NCBI GenBank assembly: GCA_028386065.3
Contig: JAKUCV010000199.1
Coordinates: 4,526 to 68,525, forward strand
Length of the DNA stretch: 64,000 nucleotides
From: Turnera subulata
Lineage: Eukaryota; Streptophyta; Magnoliopsida; Malpighiales; Passifloraceae
Direction of reading: 5' to 3'
The translations under genes were made by a program, and so were the position numbers. Each line of letters starts with the position of its first letter. Within the stretch, counting starts at the first letter, position 1. The notes beneath the pieces are model-generated. The model saw only the letters and a list, made by a program, of their open reading frames with translations. It was not told the DNA's origin and made no database searches. Positions 23,901 through 34,694 of the stretch are shown piece after piece.

Positions 23901-26422
23901 GGAATGTAGTCAGCATTATATCTTAAACAAACCCTATGGAAAAGAGCTTCCTTATGCTCCTTGGTTAGAATTCATGTCCTTGGTTTTTGCAATAAAATCC
24001 CATCTCTGTTTCAACTCCATTAATTTTATCTGTCCCCTCATAATTTTACAGTTCAACCATGGTCTTATAAGATCTGTTGAGTGTTGCCTTGACTAGAGTT
24101 TCTTATGATAACAAGATCCAAACATTAATGTGATCCAATTGCTTTCTGAGGCTAGTATTTTAAGTGCAATCTCCACATGCCATATAATCATCTCATACCC
24201 TTTAGTTACACGTTATATGCATATCTGTAATATATAGGCAGAAAAGGCTGGAATTTCAAAACATTTTCACGAAAGAAAAATTTAATGAAAAATAAAAAAG
24301 AAGAATAACGAAAGAAACAGGGGAGAAGCAGCTGCCTGATATTTTAATATTTGCTCCTTGCGTTTCTCCTCAAACTGATGACGCAAGATCTGTTCACGTT
24401 CTGCTTTCTTTTGTGCCCTTGCCACGTACAGAACTTTTGAACCTGCACAACGAACAGTGGAGCATAAGAGAGTCGGAATGAAATGCATACTCACATGCAG
24501 AACACAACAGCGAAAGAGATGGATTTCTCAATATGGAGCAACCTACAAACAAAAAGAAGAGGGAAGAGGCATAGAATATACCAAGGTCTAGTCCATTCAT
24601 TGCTTCCAATGCCATTTTGGCATGATCAGGGTTCTCAAAGTTCACAAAACCAAATCCTCTGGAGACCCCATTGTCATCCTTCGCAATTAACAGACTAGCA
24701 ATTTTTCCAAACTTTGAAAACTTTCCTTGTAGGAGATCTTCTGTGATATCTGGATCCAAGTTCTTCACATATAAATTTGTATATTTAGCATCTGGACTGG
24801 GCAAAACTCGATCACTCTTTCTAACAAACTTCCCAACATATCTGCATCACAATTGGGATTAAATTAATAAATATGAAGATATCCAATACTGCATGGCACA
24901 CTGCCAAAAATTGTATATATGTATACATCTTAAACTGCTTACATCTGCTTGTCATCTACATTAGCTCCATTTAAGTTTTCGATAGCAGAATTAGCAGAAT
25001 CCTCTGTCTCGAATTGAACAAAGCCAAAGCCTTTACTCTTCCCCTCCTCAGATGTGACAACTTTACAGGATACAATATTCCCAAATTGGCAAAACAAATC
25101 TTGCAGTCTTGAATTATCAACGGACTCACTCAAGTTCTGCCAAAGAAACCAATTCAGATTTAGAGCCAAACAAAGATAGGGAACTTACAGCATTCTTTCG
25201 GGCCAAATTTCTCCGATTAAATGAAAAGGAGCATACCTTGACAAACACATTTCCTTTTCCACTTCTTCTTGCATCCGGGTCGCGGACCGACCACGTGACC
25301 CTCATTACTTTTCCATTCAAGGGAGTATGGTTCTTTGTCTCAATGGCGCGGATAGCTAGTCAAAGCCACATTACCATTATCATATCACCAATAGCCAAGA
25401 AAGAACTTCAAAAAATAACACGAAAGTACCATGCAGAAATCTGGTTTTCATTAAAAAAATGGCCAGAAAAACATCAGAAAACTCCTGAACTGTGCTCATA
25501 TAGACACTTTATATTTATCTTCATTACCAGGATCAGTTTCTTAACCTCAAGGGATAAGAGGACATGACTCAGAATTTCGAAGCACAACAACGAACCATCA
25601 AATGCATTCACTATGCTTTGTGTGGATGGAATTTCATGACCAAAGTCACTTCCCAACCCCAGTGAAAAATAACCCCAAATCATATCAGACAACCAAACAA
25701 ACAAGCAGACATGAGCAGCACTAACTATGGACTCTGTTACTAATGCGAAAACTCTGTAACAGTTGTACCAGTTTTCCCATACAAACACCTCATTATAGAC
25801 CAGGGGAGAAGAGGTATTGAACCAGGAAGATCCTTAACGAAAAACAAGCACGATAACTGCATTCGGATGTCATGTGTCCACTGCAGACAATTTTTCCTTC
25901 CGATGAATAATCAACATTTCTGCGGACAAATACACTCTGAAAAAAAAAAAAAGAACTAGGCCCAAACCGATCAAAAGGAGAATAATCGCCCCTCACTTCT
26001 CAATCTCTTAGTACTCAATAAAGAATAAAAACTGGCATTAAAACACTAACTTAGCCTACAAATCATGAAACCTTGATCACACAAAAACAATAACTCCTTC
26101 CCCATCATCACCAAACAGGACACTAAAACGAACGACAACAAAGATAAAAACGAAGGAAAAAAGCACAAAATCAACCAGCATTGCATTGCAGTAGTAGAGT
26201 AAGAGCGAGAGGAGTACCGTCTTGTGGAGAGATGAAGTTGACGTAACCGTAACAGAGAGACCTGCCAGTGGAGGAGTCTCTGCAGACGCGGACAGATGCG
26301 AGGCTCTTGAACTCGGAGAAGGCATCGAACAGCTGGCCGTCGGTGACGTCCGGGTGCAGGTCCCCGACGTACAGCGACGCCGGGGCGGTCGCCGACACCG
26401 TCGCAGGGGCCACCACCGCCAT
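20977..26422 (-). CDS. Poly(A)-binding protein, cytoplasmic class I (PABP), 10 exons
   Basis: Exons (minus): 26422-26218, 25355-25237, 25136-24943, 24841-24582, 24442-24336, 23692-23503, 22764-22469, 22348-22208, 21654-21451, 21174-20977. They sum to 1914 nt, 637 codons plus stop, the usual PABP size. Four RRMs are visible: residues ~16-94 ([13 protein letters not shown]), ~105-182 (NVFVKNL, GFGFVQF), ~195-272 (NLYVKNL, GFGFVNF) and ~298-375 (NVYVKNI, GFGFVCF). A Pro/Gly/Tyr/Gln-rich linker follows. A MLLE domain at ~545-620 carries the peptide-binding motif [10 protein letters not shown]. Family role: binds mRNA poly(A) tails, and the MLLE recruits PAM2-containing translation and decay factors in the cytoplasm. 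The fourth RRM and linker most resemble the plant PAB3/PAB7 group from memory. Nine introns: eight have GT-AG borders; intron 5 appears GC-AG. The start ATG was chosen because it precedes the first RRM with the usual short Ala/Thr-rich leader. The copy looks functional. Confidence 0.95.
23315..23459. repeat. 33-bp minisatellite in PABP intron 6
   Basis: Four copies of GGTAACCAGACTTCAACAAA plus an A-rich tail (unit 33 bp), then a fifth partial GGTAACC. The copies are nearly identical, with length differences only in the A run. It lies entirely within intron 6 (22765-23502). Confidence 0.9.
24334..24335 (-). other. GC donor of PABP intron 5
   Basis: Exon 5 ends ...AAATATCAG and the next bases are GCAGCTGC. 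Exon 6 begins after TTTCAG at 23692 with GGTTCAAATG. Only this joint keeps the frame (KYQ to GSNVYVKN). The nearby GT dinucleotides are in the wrong phase or would drop conserved residues. A single base error (C for T) is the alternative. Confidence 0.6.
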
Positions 26423-26605
26423 TATTCCGCTATATACCAAACGTATATACGATGATCGTTAAATATAAATTTAATTCGGTTCGAGATTCAACGGAATGCA
26501 GTTACAGAGAGCCAAACAAAAACGAAAAAGAACGCCAGATAATTAATAATAAAAAATAATAATAAAACAAAAAAAAAAAGATGCAGCTTATCGTAACACA
26601 ACTCT

Positions 26606-26639
26606 GTGTGTGTGTGTGTGTGTGTGTTTTTTTTTTTTA
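26606..26639 (-). promoter_or_regulatory. A-tract plus CA repeat in the PABP 5' UTR or promoter
   Basis: On the PABP sense strand this reads an A run of about 11 followed by roughly ten CA units, about 185-215 bp upstream of the ATG. PABP mRNAs of animals carry A-rich 5' UTR tracts that PABP itself binds to limit its own translation. That this tract is transcribed and acts the same way here is inference. It could equally be an ordinary microsatellite. Confidence 0.4.
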
Positions 26640-28495
26640 GTGTGAGTGAATGTGTGTGCGCTGTGGTTTCCTCGAGTTTTTGTGATGTTTGTTGGAATTG
26701 GAGAAGAGGGAAAGATTAAGAAATAAGAAGAGAGACCACCTGTGTTTTGGGGAGAAACAGGGGAAGAAGAAAGGGAGGGGGGGGAAGAGGAGAGCAATGT
26801 ATGTGTATGTATGTNGGGGGGGGAGGGCTTGTTGGTGTGGGTGTGGGAGGAGAGTATAGTCTGGTGTGGTGAGGTGAGGCGAGGCGAGGCGAGGCGTTGG
26901 TGTGTGCGGATTTTGCATGGACACAGGCGGTTGGGCCGTTTCAGTATAAGAATGCGTCAGTCTAGGAGACGTTCCACGCGCTAGTTGGAGCGTGGTTCCC
27001 ACCTTCGGTTCGGGAGATGGAAACGGAATTATTCTTTTATTATTTGCCCCTTCTAGGCTTTTTGTAGGTGTAGACTAGTATTTGCTGCTCTGCTATTCGT
27101 GTCTGTTAACTATTCCCGCAACAATTGATTTTGTAATATTGGATGGTTCTTTTTTTTGGATGGCACACACGCACGCCAATTTACTGTATTATTTTATTTC
27201 GGATATAAAATACATTTTATTGTTTTCGGATGCATGCTAGTATGCTACCAAATCTTAATCTAAATCACATATGTATGAATGAGATATTCATTGTGCGGAA
27301 AACTCTGTAGAAGGTTTTCCCGTCCGATTATTATTTGTTGGGAATAAAATTTTTATTATTTTTGTTCTATTACAACGTTGTTAGTTTTAAACGGATAACT
27401 CTGTAGAAGGTTTTCCCGGTCCGATTATTATTTGTTGGGAATAAAATTTTTATTATTTTTGTTTTATTACAACGTTGTTAGTTTAAACAATTTGAGACGG
27501 AAGAATGTTTAATGTTATGATGATATTTGATGGTAGAGAAAATGGTAAAAACTACCAGTAAAGTTAACCGGCTTTTCAATAACTTATGTGAGCATTATTT
27601 AACACATCAGCCGCCTATCTATTTGGTGGGATTTTTTTTTTTTTGAGAATTGTGATTGGGTCGGAATCATCTGTATTTTTCTACCTAACCCAACCATAAA
27701 ATAAAGAACAGTGGCAAAAAAAGATTTCCTAGAATGGGTGGGTAAAAAAGGGATCAAGGAAGCAGTCATTGTCTTCTAAAGCTAGAATAGGAAACGCGCG
27801 TGGAAATTAGCACACATGCTTAACAAGAGAAGAGGGGAAGGAGGGGATAATATAATAGATTGTGGACTATATAAAGGAGGGACATGTGAGCCTAAAAGAC
27901 TGCTTCAATGGTGCTAGCTACTACTATGGATCAAAACGCAAAGGTACTTACCGACACATAAACGCCCTCACGGACCTAAGAAAGTCGCACTCCCGTCACA
28001 GCGTTTATCGGCATCTCTCACAGCCAGACCTTAACCAAATACCATGCCCCTCTTCACGGCCACGCGTCATTCTCACCCCCAACCTCTAGTTCTTCGCTTC
28101 TGTTCTTTTTATTCTTTCTTTTTTATTTATTTGTTTTTGTTCCTTGGTTCTAAGAGAAGACAATCAATCATATTGGGCTTTAATAAGTCGAGCCCAATGG
28201 CTCGTTTTCTTACGTCTCCAAAGATTTAACCCCTAGCTAATCAAATCCTCCTGATTCGCTTGCGTGCTGATGTTAACTAGCGCTGGTAATTGGTAAGGTA
28301 GGTAAGTAATAATAATTACTGTATCCTCTTTTTGAGTGAAAAAAAAAAAAAGAGAAATGATACGATTGGATAAGTATAGGTGCCCAGCGGTGCTGGTAGC
28401 CTGGTACTGGGAAAGAAAGTGCTAGTACCTTTGTAGAATGTAGGGTGTCATTGGATAAAAGCTAGTACTCGTTATCAAAAAAAAAAAAAAAAGCT
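26640..28495. other. Intergenic, upstream of PABP
   Basis: Contains the likely PABP promoter (26.6-27.0 kb; GAGGCGAGGCGAGG repeats near 26875, and one undetermined base at 26815 in a G run), a tandem duplication at 27301-27486, and AT-rich sequence. No ORF with recognisable homology. The last 5 bases before the Copia element (AGTAC, 28496-28500) are its target duplication. Confidence 0.55.
27301..27486. repeat. Tandem duplication, unit 96 bp
   Basis: AACTCTGTAGAAGGTTTTCCC starts at 27301 and again at 27397, and both copies continue through GATTATTATTTGTTGGG and CAACGTTGTTAGTTT. They differ at about three positions, so the duplication is recent or has been homogenised. Confidence 0.85.
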
Positions 28496-29579
28496 AGTAC
28501 TGTTGTAAATAGCGTGTTTTTATGCACTGAAAATTTACTGAATGAAGAGAAGCAAGAGGGGAAGGAGAAGGAGGAAGATGAACTCGGCTCAAACTCTTAT
28601 TTCGTCATTCCATTTCATTCCAGGAAATACATGAGTGTATTGGCTTTATATAGCCACGTTAAGAAGAAAAAGACAGATATAGGGTAGTTGACATTCACCC
28701 TTTTCTAACACTCCCCCTTGAATGTCATTTTGTATTAGGTAGAATATGCTTAGGGAGTTACTGCCTCGTTAAAAACCTTACCAAGAAAAACCCAGTGGGA
28801 TAAAAACTTGGTGAAGGAAAAAAGAGTGCAGTGCGTATTCTACTCCCCCTCATTTTGGCCTCCCTTGATACCACGATGTCGTTGCATGCCAATCATCCTT
28901 GTCAGCTTTTGGTGGCGTATGATTTGTCCGATCACTTTTGATACATCACCACTTTAAATGTGGGCAGCATTATCTTCATAGTTTGTTGTTGGAGCACCTT
29001 TCTTGCCCTCTTGCTTTTGTGGTCCCGATGATATAGCAATTTCATGTGTAAACTTGTAGCAGATGTCTGTCTGTGCTTTTATGTGAATCAAATAATGGAC
29101 CTGCATCTGCAAAAACTAATATCTTGCCAATAGACATAAACCAATAGCTTCAGGCTTTATGTTACTAGCAATATAAATTGTATTCAAATGGGATACTTCT
29201 GGACCAATCTAATCCATTCAAATAGCACGGCATTTGGAAGCTTCTTCAGGAGTTCTAATTTATATCACAAAAACACATATGAATTACAAACGTAAGTAAA
29301 ACAAATTTATGCATGTACTTTATACTATGCATACTCAAAACGGTTTAAATCATGTAAAGATCGATTCAGTATAATTTTTGTATCTTCCCGGGAATTAGTT
29401 GCTTCGAGCAACTTGAATCCTTCAGGGATCCTCATGCATATGTCATGACTTATGGATCCTTAAAAAATAGACTGTAATAGCATCCATTAGATGCATTTCT
29501 AATTTTTTTCATATATTGCCAGACTTATCAAAGATCGAAAATAATTGCATCCACCACAGGGGAGTTTATCTCCTCATAA

Positions 29580-29770
29580 TTAATACCAGGTCGTTTGGGT
29601 AAAACCTTGTGCGATGTGCTGTGCTTTGTATCTCACTACTATAATTTTCTTTTCGCACAAATACCCATTTACAATCGACCGATTCCACATCACCTGGTGT
29701 ACGGACTACAGGTCCGGAGAATTTCTCGCTTCACAAGCGAGTGTATCACAGCCTTAATTATATCTCTCTA
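29580..29770 (-). pseudogene. Copia reverse transcriptase N-terminal remnant
   Basis: Minus-strand translation gives LACEARNFSGPVVRTP, a spacer, then CKWVFVRKEN, which corresponds to the start of Copia RT (the xFGPVVRTP...YKWVFVRK segment, known from the family). The reading then breaks; the catalytic YVDD region is not found. Confidence 0.65.
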
Positions 29771-30469
29771 TTTTGGCCAATCACTCTGCGCCTACATTCA
29801 CCAATAGATGTAGGTTCATGATCCTCATTTTATTTAGCGCTATATTATAAATAAAACAAGTATTCCGTCGATGGTTATTTCACGTCGGTTCCATTTTATT
29901 TCTGACACTATAATTGAGATCTCATCATACTCATTTATTTTAGGTACCTGAGTTACTTCTGGAACTTTATCAATTGTGTCAGAGACCTCTTCTAGAGGAT
30001 TTTCCTCTTCTTGAGGACTTCTAATTTGAACCTCTACTGGAGGTCTTATTTTCTCACTGGGGTCATCTTATCTCTTTGCTCCTTTTTCTCTATTTCTTTG
30101 GAACCGAGTATATTCTATGCTTCTGGCGTACTTTGGATTCATTTGCATACTATACTTGTTCTTCTGGAACATTAATTTTTGAACAGGAGCATTTGCAGCT
30201 GGTATATAAGATTTGGTCACTTTATGTGTCTGGAAATTGCATATCAATTTCCTGCAAATGAATCATCTTTTGAACTTCAGGTTCACACTAATTTGTTTGA
30301 GGATCAACAGCTATATATTGATAATGCATTTCAATAATCTCTTAATCCAGCTGCTTATTTTCTCCTCCTGATGTTGGGTAAACTCTTTCATCAAATTAAC
30401 AATAAACAAATCTCCAATAATTAGTCAACGGTTTCAATTACTTTGTAATTGATGGAGATTTTTATACCC

Positions 30470-30960
30470 AACATCTATTCCCAACCTTTAAGGACCAGCT
30501 TTGTTATGCTGTGGTGGAGCATTTTATACTTGTACAACCAACAGTCCGAAGATGGGAGTTACTAGGTTCGTGACCATGAACCAAATAAATGGGGAGACCT
30601 TATGATAACTTGTTGGCTTGATGCACACAAGTGCTGCTGCGTGTCAAAAACCATTTTCTCAAATAGTCATATTTCATCAATGGTCCTGCAATCAATTGTC
30701 AATGTTCCCCCAGATCTGTTTGGGTTTATTTCCAATGATATACGTTACCCATTGAAGAAATATACTAGCATTATCTAGACATATAGTCTAATAACATAAG
30801 TAGGGATATGTACCCGCAAGTGGCTTAATCATTAAAATCAGTGCGCACAATGCCAACTTGCATCACACAATAGACCATCTAGTCGATGCATCGTAAAAAT
30901 TACCTAGATGATCAACACGGCGGAGTTATTGGTCCGCGTACATGTCCTTAAATTATTTTC
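30470..30960 (-). pseudogene. Copia integrase remnant
   Basis: The DNA is alignable by eye with 46031-46582, which encodes a recognisable Copia integrase core. Shared phrases include CCATCTAGTCGATGCATCG and GTCCGAAGATGGGAG. Multiple stops and small deletions remove any function. Confidence 0.6.
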
Positions 30961-31139
30961 AAACTTGCTGGTCATTCCAGGCTAATCTCATCTTACGAAG
31001 GCCGTATGATTAATTTCGCAGCACACAAACACGTGGAAATTCATTGATTGTAAAACTTCTGGTTTTTTCAATGAATGACCAAATAAATTTCGTGCATCAT
31101 TATTGATCCGGAATGGTCCAACCGGTCATGCCAACAATA

Positions 31140-33160
31140 AATCCATGAACCATCTTCAAGTTAGTGCCAGCTTCAGGCTGCTATTTATTTGTCAACTTCA
31201 GGCTGGATAACTTAGAAAAATTATTTACCAGCTTCTGGCTGGTGCATACTAGCTATAAATTACATATCTATCAGCCAACTTCTAGTTCGTCTCAGCTTCA
31301 GGCTGTATAAACTTGTGTTTTTAAACAATTAAAATTTCTAGCTTCAGGCTAGAGCATTTTAGCTTCTGGCTGGCTATGTTAAGTTTCAATTACTCAACTG
31401 CTAGCTTCAGGCTAGCTATATATGTGCCAATTTTAGGCTTATTTCTGCCACTCATGTCGAAAAATATCAGAATTATTGGACAATAATTAAAGTAGTGGCA
31501 AACTTTTCTAAAAGCAAAACCTCGAAGATTGAAAAGCTTTGGAGTTTACTGACAAATAATGCAAAGTTTTAATTATCGAAAAATCTTCTGGATCTTTTCG
31601 GAGATAGAAAAAAGGGTCCACATTTGAAAAACTGACACCTAGCTGTCTAATCTCAGACTATAAGAAGGGGAGGCGGTTGAGATAGGAAGATGCAGAAAAC
31701 TCAGAAAAACTCAACAAGACAAGAAAAATGCCTTCTCCAGCTACTATTTTCTTTGTTGAGGGTGCCTCTCTAGGAAGAAGAAATAGGTTAGCTTATAGCA
31801 TGGTGAATGAGCAGCAAGAGGAATTACCGAATGATCTGGCGAGAATTCCTCGTTTAGTGTTTGTTGATGAACTATATTCATCTAGATTCTTTGTAATTCC
31901 TATGGGAGAAACATTCTTCCTAGAGGACCAAAGCAATCTAAGGGCTTCCTTTTATGGCTCGGCTAACTCTATTATGTTTTTCATATCTAATAGACTGCAG
32001 GAATTTCAGCTAGAGCCTTCATGTCAAATTTTAAATCAAAGCAGTTATTATCAGGTTTCCATGATGGCTCGGAGCGTCCCAAGGGTGACTGGGTTACCGC
32101 CTACATGGCCTAAGGTACGACTTCTACTATGGAATTGCAGGGGAGTAGCAAGAAGGTCCCAAGATTTTGTGCGTACCTTAAGAGATCTAAAGAATCAGTA
32201 CAAGCCCAACATGGTACTGATTACTGAGACTATGTGGCAAGCAGGAGAAAATCATGGTGTTATCCCACTCCGTTTTCCTGCAACGAATCGGTTTGAGATA
32301 CCTGGAGAAAATAATATAGGTGGCATGTAGTTCTCCTGGAACGACAACGTTAGGGTCAACATTAATGGTGAGGCCCAGAGTTTCAGGGTTAATGTGAGCC
32401 CAACAGATAGATTACTGTTTAAACATATGTATGAGAACCATTCTTCTTTGAATGTTCTCCAGTTATGGATCCGTTTATGCAATAATAATGTGCATGTTTA
32501 CTTTGAGCCTTTTTCATTTATTATCTCATTTATGTCCACAGGCACAAATAATTATACTGTCTTATTCGCTTCGGGGAATAGATCAGAGTCAATTTATTGG
32601 GATCCATAATAATTCATTTTATTACTGGGGGTGTTTGTACTCTTCAAGAGTATATGCTCTTCCAGAGCGTAAATGTACGATCTTCTAGATCATATTAAAA
32701 CATGCGTTCTTCAGGAACATATTCGGATTTATGCTCTTCTGGAGCGTGTTTACTCTTTTTCTCATTTCGAGATGTCATAATATGTTATATTGACATCCAC
32801 ACATATAATTCTCCCCCTGTGGGTGTCAATTTTGCATTATCTTCGAGACTAATGCTTGATGCATTATTCTAAAAATAATTATTAAGTACTGAAAAGTAAA
32901 TAAAATAAATTGCAATGCGAGATAATTTAAACTGAACATAAAATAAATTGAATATAAAATGAATTGCTCCTTCAGGGTAAGCAAGTATAATATCCACCTT
33001 CTGGTGGTCATATAATTTCCATCTTCTGGTGGTAATAGTTTTTATTTTCGATTTTCCTTTGAAGGATCTTCAGGATCTTTTGAACGGTAAGACTTCCAGT
33101 CTTCGTTGTATTTTCTTTTATTGAGTCTGCTGGACTCTTATATTTAGTCTTCCAGACTAT
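31140..33160. repeat. Array of short hairpins with a constant loop core
   Basis: At least a dozen 11-15-bp inverted repeats share a TTC(N)(R)G-type loop but have different arms. Examples: AGCTTCAGGCT (31169), CCAGCTTCTGGCTGG (31229), GCTCTTCCAGAGC (32656), GATCTTCTAGATC (32679), GTTCTTCAGGAAC (32706), GCTCTTCTGGAGC (32733), CCACCTTCTGGTGG (32994), GACTTCCAGTC (33091), AGTCTTCCAGACT (33146). More occur at 29398, 29415, 29986, 30004 and 30158. Arms of 4-5 bp pair exactly in nearly all of them. Confidence 0.8.
31728..32330 (+). CDS. ORF antisense to the Copia element, LINE-endonuclease-like C-terminus
   Basis: A 200-codon ORF runs opposite to its host element. Residues ~1-115 are unknown to me. 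Residues ~128-165 contain VRLLLWNCRGVARR and PNMVLITETMW, which match the first strand and metal-binding Glu region of the apurinic-type endonuclease of plant LINE elements (WNCRG...TET). Residues ~185-200 lead into IGGM and, past the stop, FSWND, again endonuclease-like (GGIWLLW in the family). A TATA-like ACTATAAGAAGG lies 60 bp upstream of the ATG. The second copy at 47204-47880 has the same start, order and upstream sequence but frame breaks. The ORF sits between the gag and integrase remnants of the Copia element. Function is unknown; it may be a captured gene fragment. Confidence 0.5.
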   Translation: MPSPATIFFVEGASLGRRNRLAYSMVNEQQEELPNDLARIPRLVFVDELYSSRFFVIPMGETFFLEDQSNLRASFYGSANSIMFFISNRLQEFQLEPSCQILNQSSYYQVSMMARSVPRVTGLPPTWPKVRLLLWNCRGVARRSQDFVRTLRDLKNQYKPNMVLITETMWQAGENHGVIPLRFPATNRFEIPGENNIGGM

Positions 33161-33276
33161 TATCATGTAAATTCCTGTCTGCATTTGATACCCATAATAA
33201 ATTTCTTCTGGAAATTATAAGGGTCTTGAATAACATTATTTAAATAAAATTAAAGACTGAAATGAAAGAAATAAAC

Positions 33277-33570
33277 ATGGGCCTTTCGTTAATTAGCCCA
33301 ATAAAGAATTAAATAACAAAAAAATTAAAAGCAATGGGCCTTACATAAATTAGCCCAATTAAAATAAAAGACTAAAAATTAAATGCAATGGGCCTTTTAT
33401 AAATTAGCCCAATAAAAATTAAATTATCGCAAAGTAAATGTGGTGGGCCTTATACGAGCCCAATAAAATCGTAAAGAAATTAAAACGAGAAATTAAATAC
33501 AATGGGCCTTATATATGCCCAATTAAAATGTAAAGAACAGAATATTAAAATATAATGGGCCTAATATAAG
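33277..33570. repeat. TGGGCC...GCCCA hairpin array in the Copia leader
   Basis: Six units, each TGGGCC or GGGCCT, 7-12 bp of A/T-rich spacer, then GCCCA or GCCC, are separated by A-rich linkers of 25-40 bp. TGGGCC/T is the core of plant site II elements bound by TCP factors (general knowledge). The arrangement is both a run of potential TCP sites in both orientations and a run of small stem-loops in RNA. Confidence 0.7.
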
Positions 33571-33609
33571 CCCAAGCTTAATATAAATGAAAAACAATAA
33601 AATAAATAC

Positions 33610-33810
33610 AATAGCCTTCCGGGCTTCCCGGGAAAAATCCCGAGACACTGAATTCCGGCCAAACACTTCCGGGCTTGCCGGGAAAAACCCAAGATGTCAG
33701 ATTCCGGTCAAACACTTCTGGGTTCGCCGGATTCCGGCCGAGCACTGTACACGGTCGTCGGATTCCGGCCAAAATCACTGTTCACCGTGCAGGAAAATTT
33801 CCCCGAGAGG
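33610..33810. repeat. Imperfect GC-rich repeats, unit about 55 bp
   Basis: The phrases ATTCCGGCCAAACACTTC, CGGGCTT(C/G)CCGGGAAAAA and GATTCCGGC recur three to four times. They form imperfect inverted segments (CCCGGGAAAAATCCCG). They lie in the leader of Copia element 1, between the 5' LTR side and the gag remnant. Confidence 0.65.
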
Positions 33811-33929
33811 ACCATTAATGGTTTATTTACCACCAATAACAATAAACTATTCATGCTGTTGGTTTATCCCTCATATATTTTGCAAAATTATTTTTTTCTT
33901 TTTTTTTATTTCGGATTGGGCCTTGAATA

Positions 33930-34694
33930 GTGCGAGCCCAGACTAAGGCAAAGCGCCCATAACAGGCCTGCCTGAGCCCAGGCTCAGCACCAGCCCAAGA
34001 CCCAGAACCGGCCCACATCACTGAGCCCAGTACTCAAAACCCAGGATCCGTCTGGACAAGTGGGTCGTCTTCAACCCAAGAACCACACGGGTTCTATGAC
34101 GGGCGGCGCGACGACACAAGGGCAGCGGCACGAGGCGTGACAGGCGGCGCGGGCGACGAGCAGGCTGCGGCGAGGTTGATGGCGGTGAGAGGAGTCGGCA
34201 ATGGTGGTTATCGCGAGCTGCAAGGCGTCGTGGGGTTTGTCTCCATGTCGCGGTGGCTCCTCTGGCTATGGCGGGCGAGCACGGCGTGAGCAACCGACAA
34301 CGATGAGGGGAAGGAGCTGCGGCCACCGTGTACAGAAGGAGGAGGACCCGACTCAGCTGCGGCCACCTTGTGCAGAAGGAGGAGGACCCAACTCGGCTGC
34401 AAAGGGTCGTCGGGTCTCCTTGTCGGGTTTCCTGCTGTGGACGGCGCGTCCGACGGCTTCAATGGGTGGAGGAGGCGCCGTTCAATCGGCGACGGTGAGG
34501 GGAACACGCCAGTGGTGGCTATGTCCCGAGAAGCAGTCCGGAACGCTAGAGGTAAACAGTGCCGAGGGTGACGAACTGTTCATCTCCTTCCCAGTTTTCT
34601 TCCAGTTTTTTTTCTTCTTCTCCTTGTTTTTCTGCTCAGGTATTTTGCACTGATTTTGTTCTCAGTTGATTAGAGCACGTTTGTGCTGATAACG
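33930..34694 (-). mobile_element. GC-rich 5' leader of Copia element 1
   Basis: A GC-rich island follows the 5' LTR in element orientation. A 33-bp unit containing GAAGGAGGAGGACCC is duplicated at about 34338-34400. ORFs on both strands here are low-complexity and not supported. This may be captured host sequence. Confidence 0.4.

Noticed and set aside
25109..25567. 152-codon plus-strand ORF over PABP exon 2
   Set aside because: It is the antisense shadow of PABP exons and introns.
34201..34653. GC-rich ORFs on both strands in the Copia leader
   Set aside because: Low-complexity Arg/Gly-rich translations without recognisable domains, overlapping on opposite strands.
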